Shown: positions 17,968-28,292 of the stretch, piece by piece
Position numbering within the stretch: the stretch's first letter is position 1
Layout: each line of letters opens with the position of its first letter
Origin: Streptomyces sp. f51
GTDB lineage: Bacteria; Actinomycetota; Actinomycetes; Streptomycetales; Streptomycetaceae
Assembly: GCF_037940415.1 (NCBI RefSeq)
Contig: NZ_CP149798.1
Location: 744,001-808,000, forward strand
Direction: 5' to 3'
DNA length: 64,000 nt
Position numbers and translations under genes: made by a program
The notes under the pieces: generated by a model
The model's input: only the letters and a program-made list of their open reading frames with translations
Database searches by the model: none
Told to the model about the DNA's origin: nothing

Positions 17968-19214
17968 CCGCTCCCGCCCGTACGACCGCGTCCGCCGGCG
18001 CCGGTGCGCGCAGCTCCGAGGAACTGATCCGGGCCGAGGGCCCCGTCCTGGCGCACAACTACCACCCGCTGCCGGTGGTCGTCACGCACGCCGAGGGCAC
18101 CTGGGTCGAGGACGTCGAGGGGCGCCGCTACCTCGACATGCTGGCGGGCTACTCGGCCCTCAACTTCGGCCACCGCAACCCGGTGCTGATCGAGGCGGCC
18201 CACCGCCAGCTCGACCGGCTCACCCTGACCTCGCGAGCGTTCCACAACGACCAGCTGGCCGGATTCGCCGAGTCCCTGGCCGCGTTGACGGGCCTGGACA
18301 TGGTCCTGCCGATGAACACGGGCGCCGAGGCGGTGGAGAGCGCCGTCAAGGTGGCCCGCAAATGGGCGTACGAGGTGAAGGGCGTCGAGCCCGACCGGGC
18401 CACGATCGTGGTGGCGGCCGACAACTTCCACGGCCGGACGACCACGATCGTCAGCTTCTCCACCGACGAGACGGCCCGGACGGGCTTCGGGCCCTTCACC
18501 CCCGGTTTCCGGGTCGTGCCGTACAACGACCTGGCCGCGCTGGAGGCGGCGATCGACGAGACGACGGCCGCCGTGCTGATCGAGCCCATCCAGGGCGAGG
18601 CGGGCGTGATCATCCCGGACGACGGCTATCTCGCCGGCGTCCGCGAACTGACCCGGCGCGGCGGCTGCCTGTTCATCGCGGACGAGATCCAGTCCGGCCT
18701 CGGCCGCACCGGAACCACCCTGGCGGTGGAGCACGAGTCGGTCGTGCCCGACCTGCTGCTGCTCGGCAAGGCGCTCGGCGGCGGCATCGTGCCGGTCTCC
18801 GCGGTCGTCGGACGCCGGGACGTCCTCGAAGTGCTGCGGCCCGGTGAGCACGGCTCGACGTTCGGCGGCAATCCGCTGGCCGCGGCGGTCGGCTCGGCGG
18901 TCGTGGGCCTGCTGGAGACCGGGGAGTACCAGCGGCGGGCGGCCGAGCTCGGCGTGGTCCTGCGGGAGGGGCTGACGGCTCTGGTGGGCCGGGGCGTCGA
19001 GGGCTTCCGGTCCCGGGGCCTGTGGGCGGGTGTCGACATCGACCCGTCCATCGGCACGGGACGGGAGATCAGCCGCGGCCTGATGGAGGAGGGCATTCTG
19101 GTCAAGGACACCCACGGCTCGACCATCCGCCTCGCGCCGCCGCTGACGATCACGGCCGAGGAACTCCGGTCGGCTCTCGGGTCTCTGGAGAAAGTTCTGA
19201 CGCAAGGGGTCTGA
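17964..19214 (+). CDS. rocD: Ornithine--oxo-acid aminotransferase
   Basis: PLP-dependent transfer of the delta-amino group of ornithine to 2-oxoglutarate, giving glutamate semialdehyde. The 416 residues fit class III aminotransferases: MNTGAEAVESAVK, the ADEIQSGLGRTG stretch with the PLP-contacting Asp240, and PLP Lys269 in LLLGKALGGG. The start is the ATG overlapping ddaH; a much longer upstream frame has no start support and crosses ddaH. With ddaH and the Lrp regulator it makes an arginine/ornithine disposal unit. Confidence 0.95.
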   Translation: MTAPARTTASAGAGARSSEELIRAEGPVLAHNYHPLPVVVTHAEGTWVEDVEGRRYLDMLAGYSALNFGHRNPVLIEAAHRQLDRLTLTSRAFHNDQLAGFAESLAALTGLDMVLPMNTGAEAVESAVKVARKWAYEVKGVEPDRATIVVAADNFHGRTTTIVSFSTDETARTGFGPFTPGFRVVPYNDLAALEAAIDETTAAVLIEPIQGEAGVIIPDDGYLAGVRELTRRGGCLFIADEIQSGLGRTGTTLAVEHESVVPDLLLLGKALGGGIVPVSAVVGRRDVLEVLRPGEHGSTFGGNPLAAAVGSAVVGLLETGEYQRRAAELGVVLREGLTALVGRGVEGFRSRGLWAGVDIDPSIGTGREISRGLMEEGILVKDTHGSTIRLAPPLTITAEELRSALGSLEKVLTQGV

Positions 19215-19314
19215 TACCGGCCAAGAGGCCACAGAGAGTGACACCGCAGCGGTTACGCCCGGCGACGGCCGCGCCTACACTGATCGCTCCCCAGGGGAAA
19301 AGAGGAGCGCCCCA

Positions 19315-20040
19315 GTGTTCTATACCGTGCTCAAATATGTGCTTCTGGGTCCGCTGTTGAGGCTGGTCTTCCGGCCTCGGATCGAGGGCCTTGAGCACAT
19401 ACCGTCGTCGGGTCCCGCCATCGTGGCGGGCAACCATCTGTCCTTCGCGGACCACTTCCTGATGCCCGCCATCCTGAAGCGCCGGATCACCTTCCTCGCG
19501 AAGGCCGAGTACTTCACCGGCCCCGGCATCAAGGGGCGGCTGACGGCCGCCTTCTTCCGCAGCATCGGGCAGATCCCGGTGGACCGCTCCGGCAAGGAGG
19601 CGGGACAGGCCGCGATCCGCGAGGGGCTCGGGGTGCTGCGCAAGGACGAGCTGCTCGGCATCTATCCCGAGGGCACCCGTTCGCACGACGGGCGGCTCTA
19701 CAAGGGCAAGGTCGGCGTCGCGGTGATGGCGCTGCGGGCCCAGGCCCCGGTGATTCCCTGCGCGATGATCGGCACCTTCGAGGCCCAGCCGCCGGGCCGC
19801 AAGCTGCCGCGGATCCACCCCGTGGTGATCCGCTTCGGCAAGCCCCTCGACTTCTCCCGCTATGCCGGGATGGAGGGCGAGAAGGCGATTCTGCGGGCCA
19901 TCACGGACGAGATCATGTACGCGATCCTGTCCCTGTCCGAGCAGGAGTACGTCGACCGGTACGCGGCCGTCGTCAAGGCCGAGGAGGCCGCGCGGAAGGC
20001 CGAGTCGGGGCGCAGGTTCCCCAAGATGCCGATGAGCTGA
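19315..20040 (+). CDS. 1-acyl-sn-glycerol-3-phosphate acyltransferase (PlsC family)
   Basis: A 241-residue membrane-associated acyltransferase of phospholipid synthesis. The acyltransferase block I is NHLSFAD (His41 to Asp46) and the substrate-binding block is YPEGTRS (Glu119). A short hydrophobic N-terminal stretch (FYTVLKYVLLGPLLRLVF) can anchor it to the inner face of the membrane. The GTG start at 19315 has AGAGGAG upstream. A C-terminal tail rich in Glu, Ala and Lys follows the domain. It stands alone, convergent with tap, so it may be one of several PlsC paralogues. Confidence 0.93.
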   Translation: MFYTVLKYVLLGPLLRLVFRPRIEGLEHIPSSGPAIVAGNHLSFADHFLMPAILKRRITFLAKAEYFTGPGIKGRLTAAFFRSIGQIPVDRSGKEAGQAAIREGLGVLRKDELLGIYPEGTRSHDGRLYKGKVGVAVMALRAQAPVIPCAMIGTFEAQPPGRKLPRIHPVVIRFGKPLDFSRYAGMEGEKAILRAITDEIMYAILSLSEQEYVDRYAAVVKAEEAARKAESGRRFPKMPMS

Positions 20041-20077
20041 GGGGCCGCGTCACAGACGCCCGCGCCGTGCGCGGCGA

Positions 20078-20107
20078 AGGGGGCGGCCGGTATACCGGCC
20101 GCCCCCT
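20078..20107. terminator. 30-bp perfect palindrome, bidirectional terminator
   Basis: Positions 20078-20107 are fully self-complementary (AGGGGGCGGCCGGTA and its complement) and lie between the convergent acyltransferase and tap genes; it can stop transcripts from both. Confidence 0.75.
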
Positions 20108-20120
20108 CGTACGTTCGGGA

Positions 20121-21731
20121 CTACGGCTGCGGAGTGGCGTGCGGCGTGCACGTCACGTCGGCGGCGTCCGTCTTGCCGGTGAGCAGGTAGGTGTCCACCC
20201 GCCCGTTGATGCACGGGTTGACCAGACCGGTCACTCCGTGCGAGCCCGCGCCCTGCTCGGTGATCAGGCGGGAGCCCTTGAAGCGCTTGTGCAATTCGAC
20301 GGCGCCCGGGTACGGGGTGGCGGCGTCGTTGGTGGACTGCACGATGAGGACGGCGGGCAGGCCCTTGCCGGTCTTCACCTCGACCGGGGACTGCTGCTTG
20401 ACCGGCCAGGTCGCGCACGGCAGGTTCATCCACGCGTTGGCCCAGGTCATGAACGGGTACTGGGCGTTGAGCCGCGTGTTGTCCCGGTCCCACTTCTTCC
20501 AGCTGGTGGGCCACTGCGCGTCGGTGCACTCGACGGCCGTGTAGACGGCGTTGCCGTTCTCCGAGGAGATGTTGCCCGCGGTGTCCGACAGGTCGGGGGA
20601 CGCGGCGTCCACGAGCGCCTGGGTGTCACCGGCGACGTACTTGCTGAACACCGAGGCGACCGGCACCCACGAGGAGTCGTAGTACGGGGCGCTCTGGAAG
20701 AAGGAGATCAGCTCGGCGGGGCCGACGACGCCGCCCAGCGGGCTCTTCTTCGCGGTGGCGCGCAGCTTCAGCCACTGGTCCTGCACCTTGGCGCGGGTGT
20801 CGCCGAGGTGGAAGGACGCGTCGTTCTTGGCGACCCAGTCCTCCCAGTCCTTCCAGCGGCCCTCGAACGCGATGTCCTGCTCCAGGTTGGCCTGGTACCA
20901 GATGTTCGAGCGCGACGGGTTCACGACGCTGTCGACGATCATGCGGCGCACGTGACCCGGGAAGAGCGTGCCGTAGACGGCTCCCAGGTAGGTGCCGTAC
21001 GAGACGCCCAGGTAGTTGAGCTTCTTCTCACCGAGCGCGGCCCGGATGACGTCGAGGTCGCGCGCCGTGTTGGGCGTGGTCATCTGCGCCAGCACGGCCT
21101 TGCCGGTGCGCTCGGCGCAGCCGTCGGCGTACTCGGCGGCCAGCTTGCGCTGGGCCAGCTTGTCGGCCACGGAGTCCGGGACCGGGTCCGCCTTGGGCGC
21201 CTTGACGAACTCCTGCGGGTCGATGCAGGAGATGGGCGCCGAGTGGCCCACACCGCGCGGGTCGAAGCCCACGAAGTCGTACGCCTTGGCGGTGTTCACC
21301 CACAGGGGGCTCTTGGTCGTGACACGGCGCGGGAAGCGCATGCCGGAGCCACCGGGACCGCCGGGGTTGTAGACGAGCGCGCCCTGGCGCTCCTCCTTGG
21401 TACCGGTGCTGCCGATGCGGTCGACGGCCAGCTTGAGCTGCTTGCCGTAGGGGTGCGCGTAGTCCAGCGGCACGCTCACCCAGCCGCACTGGATCGGCTT
21501 CTCGAAGCCCCAGTCGGCCGGGCAGTCCTGCCAGTCGATCCCGGCCTTGGCGGCACGCTCGGCGGCGACGGCCGCTCCGCGCTGCTCGCGGCTCTGCCCG
21601 TAGCCCTGTCCGTGCCGCGAGTCGGCGGTGGCCGACGGCGCCGCGACGGCTCCGGCTATCAGGGTCGCGGTGACGAGCACGCCGGCCGAACCGAACGCTG
21701 CCACTCGTTTCGTCGGTCTCTTGGACCTCAA
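20121..21731 (-). CDS. tap: Secreted tripeptidyl aminopeptidase (S33)
   Basis: An exported serine peptidase that removes N-terminal tripeptides. The 536-residue precursor has a signal peptide (RSKRPTKR, hydrophobic stretch to about residue 31, APSATA cleavage region). The alpha/beta-hydrolase catalytic Ser is residue 244 in GVSYGTYLG, with the Asp in STNDAATPY and the His in AGSHGVTG near the C-terminus; YNPGGPGGSG supplies the oxyanion region. Sequence and length agree closely with S. lividans Tap as I remember it. The start ATG at 21731 follows a GGAGG-like site. It borders the urease operon but runs separately, each having its own upstream region. Confidence 0.95.
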   Translation of the reverse strand: MRSKRPTKRVAAFGSAGVLVTATLIAGAVAAPSATADSRHGQGYGQSREQRGAAVAAERAAKAGIDWQDCPADWGFEKPIQCGWVSVPLDYAHPYGKQLKLAVDRIGSTGTKEERQGALVYNPGGPGGSGMRFPRRVTTKSPLWVNTAKAYDFVGFDPRGVGHSAPISCIDPQEFVKAPKADPVPDSVADKLAQRKLAAEYADGCAERTGKAVLAQMTTPNTARDLDVIRAALGEKKLNYLGVSYGTYLGAVYGTLFPGHVRRMIVDSVVNPSRSNIWYQANLEQDIAFEGRWKDWEDWVAKNDASFHLGDTRAKVQDQWLKLRATAKKSPLGGVVGPAELISFFQSAPYYDSSWVPVASVFSKYVAGDTQALVDAASPDLSDTAGNISSENGNAVYTAVECTDAQWPTSWKKWDRDNTRLNAQYPFMTWANAWMNLPCATWPVKQQSPVEVKTGKGLPAVLIVQSTNDAATPYPGAVELHKRFKGSRLITEQGAGSHGVTGLVNPCINGRVDTYLLTGKTDAADVTCTPHATPQP

Positions 21732-21898
21732 GTGTGACCTCCCCGTACATCATTGCGATTGGTACGGGGATCCTTTCGGCTGTGAGGTGCCTGAGAACAG
21801 ACGCGACCGGTGTTCTTTACCAATCCGATAGCCGGTATGCCGTGTTCCGGTGAGCGGTGCGGCGATGTGAAGTGACGTTCCCCGCAAGATAATTGACG

Positions 21899-22653
21899 TC
21901 ATGTGAGTTCGCCCAGGGCCTCGTCCAGTACGCGTCGCAGCCGGAGCGCGTCGGGGGCGAGCGCGGTCACGAGCACGGCGGGCCCGGCGAGCGGGGTGAG
22001 GGCCGCGTACTCCCCGATCGGCCGCGCCGCCGGTACGTCCTCCTCGAACTCCGGTCGTACGACGACGAGTTGCCCGAGCGCCCGGTGGCCCGCCAGGACA
22101 GCGGGCCCGTCCCAGCCGCCGGGGGCACCGGGGCCGCAGGCCAACTCCTGGTCGAGCAGGGCCCGTCCGTCGTGGCGCACGGTGAGACGGCTGGTGAGGC
22201 GTCCGGGTTCCTCTCCGACGCGCCCGAGCACCTGCTCCTCACGCAGGACGAGCCGGGCACCGCCCGTGAGGTCGACGCACGAGGAGACGGTCAGTTCACT
22301 GCCTCCGGCGGAGATCAACTGCTCGGGCAGCCAGCACAGTTCGCCTCCGTCGGCGACGTGGAGACGCACGTCGTAGCGGGCTTCCCCCTTGTTCTGTCCG
22401 GGCAGCGCGATGGTGGCCGCGGCCGAGCCGACCCTCAGCCGCGCGCCCGGTCCGACCCGGGCCTCGACGGCGAGGTGGTCACCGCCGAGCGGTCCGCTCA
22501 TCGCTCCGACCAGCATCACGCGCGCCTCGGGCCCGCTGCCGCGGACACGCCGCAGGGCCAGCGGTCCCTCCCCGTCCAGCACCGGCAGCGAGGTGCCGCC
22601 CCGGCCGTCGGCCGTGGCCTCGATGCGGGCGGTCGCGCGCACCCCCGCCGTCG

Positions 22654-22657
<4 letters not shown>
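21899..22657 (-). CDS. ureD: Urease accessory protein UreD
   Basis: Part of the UreD-UreF-UreG chaperone that delivers nickel to apo-urease. A 252-residue, strand-rich protein with [17 protein letters not shown] and [14 protein letters not shown] typical of UreD. The start chosen is the GTG at 22657, which overlaps the ureG stop by 4 nt (GTGA). The reading frame stays open far upstream through ureG and the minisatellite in the high-GC context, but that extension is not coding. It is the last gene of the urease operon. Confidence 0.93.
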
Positions 22658-23331
<674 letters not shown>

Positions 23332-23441
23332 GCTGACTCCAGATTCGGTGGGGGTCGGGGTGGGGAGCGGGGTCGATGGGGTGCGGGGGCCACGGCGGTG
23401 GCCGAGGTCGGGATGGCGCCGGGCCGGGGCCGCGGCCGATC

Positions 23442-23746
23442 CCGGGGTCCGGGTCGGGACCGGATCCGGGGTCCGGGTCGGGACCGGATCCGGGGTCCGG
23501 GTCGGGACCGGATCCGGGGTCCGGGTCGGGACCGGGCCCGGGGTCGGGACCAGGCCCGGGGTCGGGACCAGGCCCGGGGTCGGGACCAGGCCCGGGGTCG
23601 GGACCAGGCCCGGGGTCGGGACCAGGCCCGGGTTCAGGCTCGGGACCGGACCCGGGACCAGGCCCGGGACCAAGCCCGGGTTCAGGCCCGGGTTCAGGCC
23701 CGGGTTCAGGCCCGGGTTCAGGCCCGGGTTCAGGCCCGGGTTCAGG
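23442..23746. repeat. Compound minisatellite between ureF and ureG
   Basis: Three consecutive arrays of related GC-rich units. First, four copies of 24 bp (CCGGGGTCCGGGTCGGGACC plus GGAT) at 23442-23537. Second, five copies of 18 bp (CCGGGGTCGGGACCAGGC) at 23538-23627. After a degenerate bridge, six exact copies of 12 bp (CCCGGGTTCAGG) at 23675-23746. Period lengths are all multiples of six, and several frames lack stops through it. Most urease operons have ureF and ureG almost touching, so this block expands the gap to 519 bp. Confidence 0.9.
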
Positions 23747-23850
23747 CCCGGGTGCTGATGCTTCCAGCGGGTCGGCGCCCGCCGGTTGCCGGTCCGCCGG
23801 TCGGCTGTTGCCGGCGGCCCGCCGCGAGCGGGGCCGGGAGTGTGCGGCCG

Positions 23851-24525
23851 TTAGGACGCGAAGAGGCGTACCGGCCAGGCCGCATGCGCCTCGGCCCCGA
23901 TCTCCAGCAGGGGCGCCGACGCCGCGGGAAGTATGCCGACCCCCTCGTCGAGGGACCGCCGCGCCACGCTCGCCGCCGCGTGGGCGACGACGTCCAGCTC
24001 CGGCGCGATCCGTGCCAGCACGGCCGTCGCGTCGAACGGGTCGAGGCTCAGCAACCGCACCGTCGCCGACGCGGGCCCGCTGACACACTCGTACACCGAG
24101 CAGTACGCGGCGTCCACGGGCCCGAGCCCGGCGGCCCGCGCGGTCACGCCCAGCACGACCGGCTGATGCGCCCCCTTGGGGAACTCCCGTGCCAGCGCGT
24201 CGAGTTCGGCACAGGGCCACGTCGCCCTGGCCGCCCGGACGAGCTGCCGGCCCAGGCGCCGCGCGGCCACCCGCAGGGCGAGCGAGGGCGTGCGGGCGTC
24301 GGCAGCCGCGTCCAGGGCCACCGGAGCGGCCCCGAGCGCGCCGGCGGCGGCCAGCGAGGCCGACACGAGTCCGCTCGTGTGCAACCGCCCCCGGCAGAAG
24401 GCCTCCAGACTCGCCCCGTCGGTGATCCGCCCGGCCCTGACCGCCGCCTCGGCCCCGCCGGAGTGCGCGTGCCCTCCGGCGGGAAACCGGCCGTCGGCCA
24501 GCACGAGAAGCGCCGCCCGGGACAT
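23851..24525 (-). CDS. ureF: Urease accessory protein UreF
   Basis: A 224-residue all-helical member of the UreD-UreF-UreG nickel-insertion complex. The N-terminal LLVLADGRFPAGGHAHSGG is the conserved UreF start; later SVYECVSGPASATVRLLSLDPFD also matches the family. The ATG shares one base with the ureC stop (TGATG), so it is translated directly after UreC. The gene ends 105 bp before the minisatellite. Confidence 0.93.
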   Translation of the reverse strand: MSRAALLVLADGRFPAGGHAHSGGAEAAVRAGRITDGASLEAFCRGRLHTSGLVSASLAAAGALGAAPVALDAAADARTPSLALRVAARRLGRQLVRAARATWPCAELDALAREFPKGAHQPVVLGVTARAAGLGPVDAAYCSVYECVSGPASATVRLLSLDPFDATAVLARIAPELDVVAHAAASVARRSLDEGVGILPAASAPLLEIGAEAHAAWPVRLFAS

Positions 24526-26246
24526 CAGAAGAGGAAGTAACGCTGGGCCATGGGCAGTTCGGCGGCGGGAGTCGCCTCGACGAGCTCCCCGTCGATGTGC
24601 ACGGCGAAGCTGTCGGGGTCGATCCGCACCTCGGGCCGCGCGTCGTTCTCCCGCATGTCGGCCTTGGTCACCGCCCGCGTGGACTCGATGGCGACGAACC
24701 GCTTCCCGAGCGAGAGCCGTTCCGGCAGCCCGTCCTCAATCGCCAGCGGTGCCACGAAGTTGAAGGAGTTCGAGGCCGGGGCCCGCCCGATCGCCCCGAA
24801 CATCGGCCGGGGCAGCACCGGTTGGGGTGTCGGGATGGAGGCGTTGGCGTCGCCCATCTGCGCGTACGCGATCATTCCGCCCTTCACGACCAGGTGCGGT
24901 TTGACCCCGAAGAACGCGGGCTCCCACAGCACCAGGTCGGCGAGCTTGCCGGTCTCCACCGAGCCGATCTCACGGGCGAGCCCCTGCGCGAGCGCCGGGT
25001 TGATCGTGTATTTGGCGACATAGCGACGTACCCGGTGGTTGTCCGCGCGGCCGTCGCCCGGCAGGGCGCCCCGGCGTCGCTTCATGACATGGGCGGTCTG
25101 CCAGGTCCGCATGACGACCTCGCCTACGCGGCCCATCGCCTGGGAGTCCGAGGAGATGATCGAGATGGCTCCGAGGTCGTGGAGTATGTCCTCGGCCCCG
25201 ATGGTGGACGGCCGGATACGGGACTCGGCGAAGGCCAGGTCCTCGGGCACGGCCGGGTTCAGGTGGTGGCAGACCATCAGCATGTCGAGGTGTTCCTCGG
25301 CGGTGTTGACGGTGTAGGGCCGGGTCGGATTGGTCGAACTGGGCAGGACGTAGGGCTCGGAGACGACGGACATGATGTCCGGCGCGTGGCCGCCGCCCGC
25401 ACCCTCCGTGTGGTAGGCGTGGATCCCGCGTCCGGCGATGGCCGCGAGGGTGTCGGCGACGAACCCGGCCTCGTTCAGGGTGTCGGTGTGGATGGCGACC
25501 TGGATGCCGGTGCGGTCGGCGACGGTGAGCGCGGCGTCGATGGCGGCGGGCGTCGAGCCCCAGTCCTCGTGGATCTTCAGCCCGAGGGCACCGCCCCGGA
25601 TCTGCGAGAACATCGCCTCGTGCGAGACGGTGTTGCCCTTGCCGAGCAGACCGAAGTTGACCGGATACCCCTCCATCGCCTCCAGCATCCGGGCCAGATG
25701 CCAGGGGCCCGGAGTGACGGTGGTGGCCTTGGAGCCCTCGGCGGGACCGGTGCCGCCGCCGACGAGCGTGGTGATGCCGGAGGCGAGGGCCTCGTCGGCG
25801 ATCTGCGGACAGATCAGATGGACGTGGGCGTCGATGGCGCCCGCGGTCATGATCCGCCCGTTGCCCGCGATGATCTCTGTCTCGGGGCCGATCACCAGGT
25901 CGGGATGGACCCCGTCCATGGTGTCCGGGTTGCCGGCCTTGCCGATGCCCGAGATCCGCCCGTCGCGGATGCCGACATCGGCCTTGACGATCCCCCAGTG
26001 GTCGACGATGACGACACCGGTGACGACCGTGTCCGGGGTGCCCTCCGCGCGGGTGGCGCGAGCCTGGCCCATGGATTCCCGGATGACCTTGCCGCCGCCG
26101 AAGACCGCCTCGTCACCGGCGAGACCGGGCCCGCCGCAGCGGTCCTCCTCGATCTCGATCAGGAGGTCCGTGTCGGCGAGCCGGATCCGGTCGCCGGTGG
26201 TCGGTCCGAACAGATCGGCGTACGCGGCACGCGAGATCTCAGGCAT
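24525..26246 (-). CDS. ureC: Urease alpha subunit
   Basis: The catalytic subunit: nickel-dependent hydrolysis of urea to ammonia and carbamate. 573 residues, full length. All active-site residues are visible: nickel ligands His141 and His143 (DAHVHLI), carbamylated Lys224 (GLKIHED), His253, His279, Asp367 (SSDSQAMGR), and the flap Cys326 in MVCHHLN. The start is ATG at 26246 ([13 protein letters not shown]), overlapping ureB by 8 bp; the open frame upstream is the antiphase shadow of ureB. Confidence 0.98.
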   Translation of the reverse strand: MPEISRAAYADLFGPTTGDRIRLADTDLLIEIEEDRCGGPGLAGDEAVFGGGKVIRESMGQARATRAEGTPDTVVTGVVIVDHWGIVKADVGIRDGRISGIGKAGNPDTMDGVHPDLVIGPETEIIAGNGRIMTAGAIDAHVHLICPQIADEALASGITTLVGGGTGPAEGSKATTVTPGPWHLARMLEAMEGYPVNFGLLGKGNTVSHEAMFSQIRGGALGLKIHEDWGSTPAAIDAALTVADRTGIQVAIHTDTLNEAGFVADTLAAIAGRGIHAYHTEGAGGGHAPDIMSVVSEPYVLPSSTNPTRPYTVNTAEEHLDMLMVCHHLNPAVPEDLAFAESRIRPSTIGAEDILHDLGAISIISSDSQAMGRVGEVVMRTWQTAHVMKRRRGALPGDGRADNHRVRRYVAKYTINPALAQGLAREIGSVETGKLADLVLWEPAFFGVKPHLVVKGGMIAYAQMGDANASIPTPQPVLPRPMFGAIGRAPASNSFNFVAPLAIEDGLPERLSLGKRFVAIESTRAVTKADMRENDARPEVRIDPDSFAVHIDGELVEATPAAELPMAQRYFLF

Positions 26247-26550
26247 CGAGGGCACCCCCGGTCTCCCCGCGCAGTCCGGGCACCACACGGGCGCCGGCGA
26301 TCGGGACGAGTTCGACCTCGACGGGGATCCCGGGCTCGAAGCGCACGGCGGTGCCGGCGGCGACGTTGAGCCGCCTGCCGCGCGCGGCGCCGCGGTCGAA
26401 GTCCAGACCGGGGTTGGCCTCGGCGAAGTGGTAGTGGGAGCCGACCTGAACGGGCCGGTCGGCGGCATTCAGGACGGTCAGACGGGTGGTCTCGCGGCCC
26501 TCGTTGAACACGACGGGCCCGTCGGCGAAGAGGATCTCTCCCGGAATCAC
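26239..26550 (-). CDS. ureB: Urease beta subunit
   Basis: A 103-residue structural subunit of the urease trimer of heterotrimers. The sequence [20 protein letters not shown] and the [17 protein letters not shown] stretch are family hallmarks. It overlaps ureC by 8 bp and follows ureA by 14 bp, the standard ureABC arrangement in which the three subunits are separate polypeptides rather than fused. Confidence 0.96.
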   Translation of the reverse strand: MIPGEILFADGPVVFNEGRETTRLTVLNAADRPVQVGSHYHFAEANPGLDFDRGAARGRRLNVAAGTAVRFEPGIPVEVELVPIAGARVVPGLRGETGGALDA

Positions 26551-26564
26551 GGTGTTCTCCCCCG

Positions 26565-26867
26565 TCAGACGATCGGGTCGTGGACGGTGACCAGCTTGGT
26601 GCCGTCCGGGAAGGTCGCCTCGACCTGGACGTCGTGGATCATCTCGGGGATGCCCGTCATGACGTCGTCCCGGGTGAGGATCTTGCGCCCGGAGGACATC
26701 AGTTCGGCGACGGTACGGCCGTCACGGGCGCCTTCGAGGATGTGCGAGGTGATCAGGGCGACCGCCTCGGGGTGGTTCAGTCTCAGCCCGCGGGCCCGGC
26801 GCTTCTCGGCGACATCGGCCGCCACGTGGATCAGCAGCCTCTCCTGCTCGTGCGGGGTCAGTTGCAC
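26565..26867 (-). CDS. ureA: Urease gamma subunit
   Basis: A 100-residue subunit and the first gene of ureABCFGD. The start chosen is the GTG at 26867 giving (M)[17 protein letters not shown], preceded by GAGGTGG; an upstream in-frame ATG at 26942 would add 25 residues that do not belong to the family. [21 protein letters not shown] and the C-terminal [13 protein letters not shown] are conserved. The operon promoter should lie in the 317-bp gap upstream. No urea transporter gene is in view. Confidence 0.96.
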   Translation of the reverse strand: MQLTPHEQERLLIHVAADVAEKRRARGLRLNHPEAVALITSHILEGARDGRTVAELMSSGRKILTRDDVMTGIPEMIHDVQVEATFPDGTKLVTVHDPIV

Positions 26868-27184
26868 GACGTCCCACCTCACATCCTCGCTCCGGGCCGT
26901 GCGGGGCCCGGTGGCCGCGGCCACCGAAAGCCCTGGTGGCATGGATGGGCACGCTAGTTGGCCGGAGTTTCGAGGACGTTAACCGGCCCGTGGTCGATTC
27001 CGGGCCGTCCCGGAGGAGCGGTCGGGGCCCACGACGGCGTCCCGCTTGCCCGGTTCCGCCCGAGCGGGCCTCGGCGACGCACCGGGACGCGGTGCGGCCG
27101 TCGGGGCACGGACCGTATACGGAGGACGGCGCGCGTCACGGGAGCCCCCTCACGGAGGGAAGCCCGGGCCGCTCGCGCGCGCGG
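26868..27184. other. Gene-free stretch with urease promoter
   Basis: 317 bp between ureA and the Phd-like gene. I see no convincing coding sequence. It must contain the minus-strand urease promoter. CCCGCT at 27041-27046 can pair with AGCGGG at 27063-27068, a weak candidate terminator for the Phd-like gene. Confidence 0.5.
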
Positions 27185-27463
27185 CTAGGAGGCGCTGGGC
27201 CCCCGGTGTTCCGCGGCGATGCCGAAACGCTGGCGCTCGCGGGGCGCGGAGGCCACGTCACGGACGCTGGACAGCGAGCTGACCACCTGGTCGTCGGCGG
27301 GCTCCGGGAGGTCTTCGAGGCGCTCCAGGTCGGCGGCCGAGACGAGGGCGACGAGTGGCTTCCCGTGCCGCGTCACGACGACGCGCTCACCGCCGTACAC
27401 GACGCGGTTGATCAGTTCGGCGAGCTCAGCCCTGGCTTGCGTCACCGGAATCTCGTAGGCCAT
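27185..27463 (-). CDS. Phd/YefM-type antitoxin, apparently orphan
   Basis: A 92-residue protein whose first 55 residues are a Phd/YefM DNA-binding fold (MAYEIPVTQARAELAELINR, then GKPLVALVSAADLERLE). The C-terminal part, which in antitoxins wraps the toxin, is long and polar (DDQVVSSLSSVRDVASAP). No RelE/YoeB/Doc toxin lies on either side: downstream is the urease promoter region and upstream, divergently, a ClpP paralogue. It may be a free-standing repressor of itself and the divergent clpP, or may pair with a toxin elsewhere. Confidence 0.88.
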   Translation of the reverse strand: MAYEIPVTQARAELAELINRVVYGGERVVVTRHGKPLVALVSAADLERLEDLPEPADDQVVSSLSSVRDVASAPRERQRFGIAAEHRGPSAS

Positions 27464-27604
27464 GACGTCCAGCTTAGACCGGGCCTCCGGCACTCCGCGG
27501 GGCGCGAGATTCCCCCGGCCGGCCGTACCCGGCGCGCCTCGGCCGCCCGTCGTCCGGGGAGGCCGCCGTTTCGCTCTGGGCATGACCCCCTTCCCTCGTG
27601 ACGT

Positions 27605-27643
27605 ACGTCCTGTACATTTTTTACAGACGTCGACCTGAGGAGG
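27605..27643 (+). promoter_or_regulatory. Dyad and ribosome-binding site before clpP paralogue
   Basis: CTGTA (27610-27614) and TACAG (27622-27626) flank an AT-rich CATTTTT; with flanking ACGT on both sides (one bulged base) this makes a 9-bp symmetrical site in an otherwise GC-rich gap. TGAGGAGG follows at 27636-27643. It is a good operator or promoter candidate for the divergent Phd-clpP pair. Confidence 0.5.
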
Positions 27644-27649
27644 CGCGCC

Positions 27650-28285
27650 ATGGACAGCCCGTCCGCCCGCCATGTCCTGCCCGAGTTCACCGAACGCACG
27701 AGCACGGGAATGCGGACCCTGGATCCGTACGCGAAGCTGCTCGCCGAGCGGATCGTGTTCCTCGGAACACCGATCGACGCGACCGCGGCGAACGACGTGA
27801 CGGCGCAGTTCATGTACCTCGAACACCAGGCGCCCGAGCGGGACATCTCGCTGTACATCAACTCCCCCGGCGGCTCCTTCGGCGCGATGACCGCGATCTA
27901 CGACACGATGCGGTTCGTGACCTGCGACGTCGAGACGATCTGCCTCGGCCGGGCGGAGTCGGCCGCGGCGGTGCTGCTGGCCGCAGGGACTCCGGGCAAG
28001 CGGCTCTCCCTGCCGGGGGCGCGCGTCGTCCTGCGCCAGCCGTCGATCACGGAGCCGGTCCAGGGGCAGACCAGCGATGTGGCCATCCGGGCCGCGGAAT
28101 TGGTCCGCACCCGCGGGATCCTGGAGGAGATGCTCGCGGGCCACACGGGCCAGAGCCCGGAGCGCGTCGCGGCGGACATCGAGCGCGACAGGATCCTCGA
28201 CGCCACGGCGGCGCGGGACTACGGACTGATCGACCGGATCGTCCCGGGCCGCAGGTCCGCGCACCCGACGCCCGGCGCGAGGTGA
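27650..28285 (+). CDS. ClpP-family protein with altered catalytic triad
   Basis: A 211-residue ClpP paralogue. The fold landmarks are intact: [22 protein letters not shown], the handle helix, HTGQSPERV and ERDRILDA. The Ser104 nucleophile and Asp180 are present, but the catalytic His is replaced by Arg129 (VVLRQPS instead of the usual HQP), and the consensus around Ser (ASMGA) is ESAAA. A canonical triad is therefore missing and the protein is probably inactive alone, like plastid/cyanobacterial ClpR or a ClpP5-type subunit of Streptomyces. It could join mixed ClpP rings. The start is ATG 27650 after GAGGAGG. The next small gene follows after 7 bp. Confidence 0.92.
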   Translation: MDSPSARHVLPEFTERTSTGMRTLDPYAKLLAERIVFLGTPIDATAANDVTAQFMYLEHQAPERDISLYINSPGGSFGAMTAIYDTMRFVTCDVETICLGRAESAAAVLLAAGTPGKRLSLPGARVVLRQPSITEPVQGQTSDVAIRAAELVRTRGILEEMLAGHTGQSPERVAADIERDRILDATAARDYGLIDRIVPGRRSAHPTPGAR

Positions 28286-28292
28286 GCGGCCG

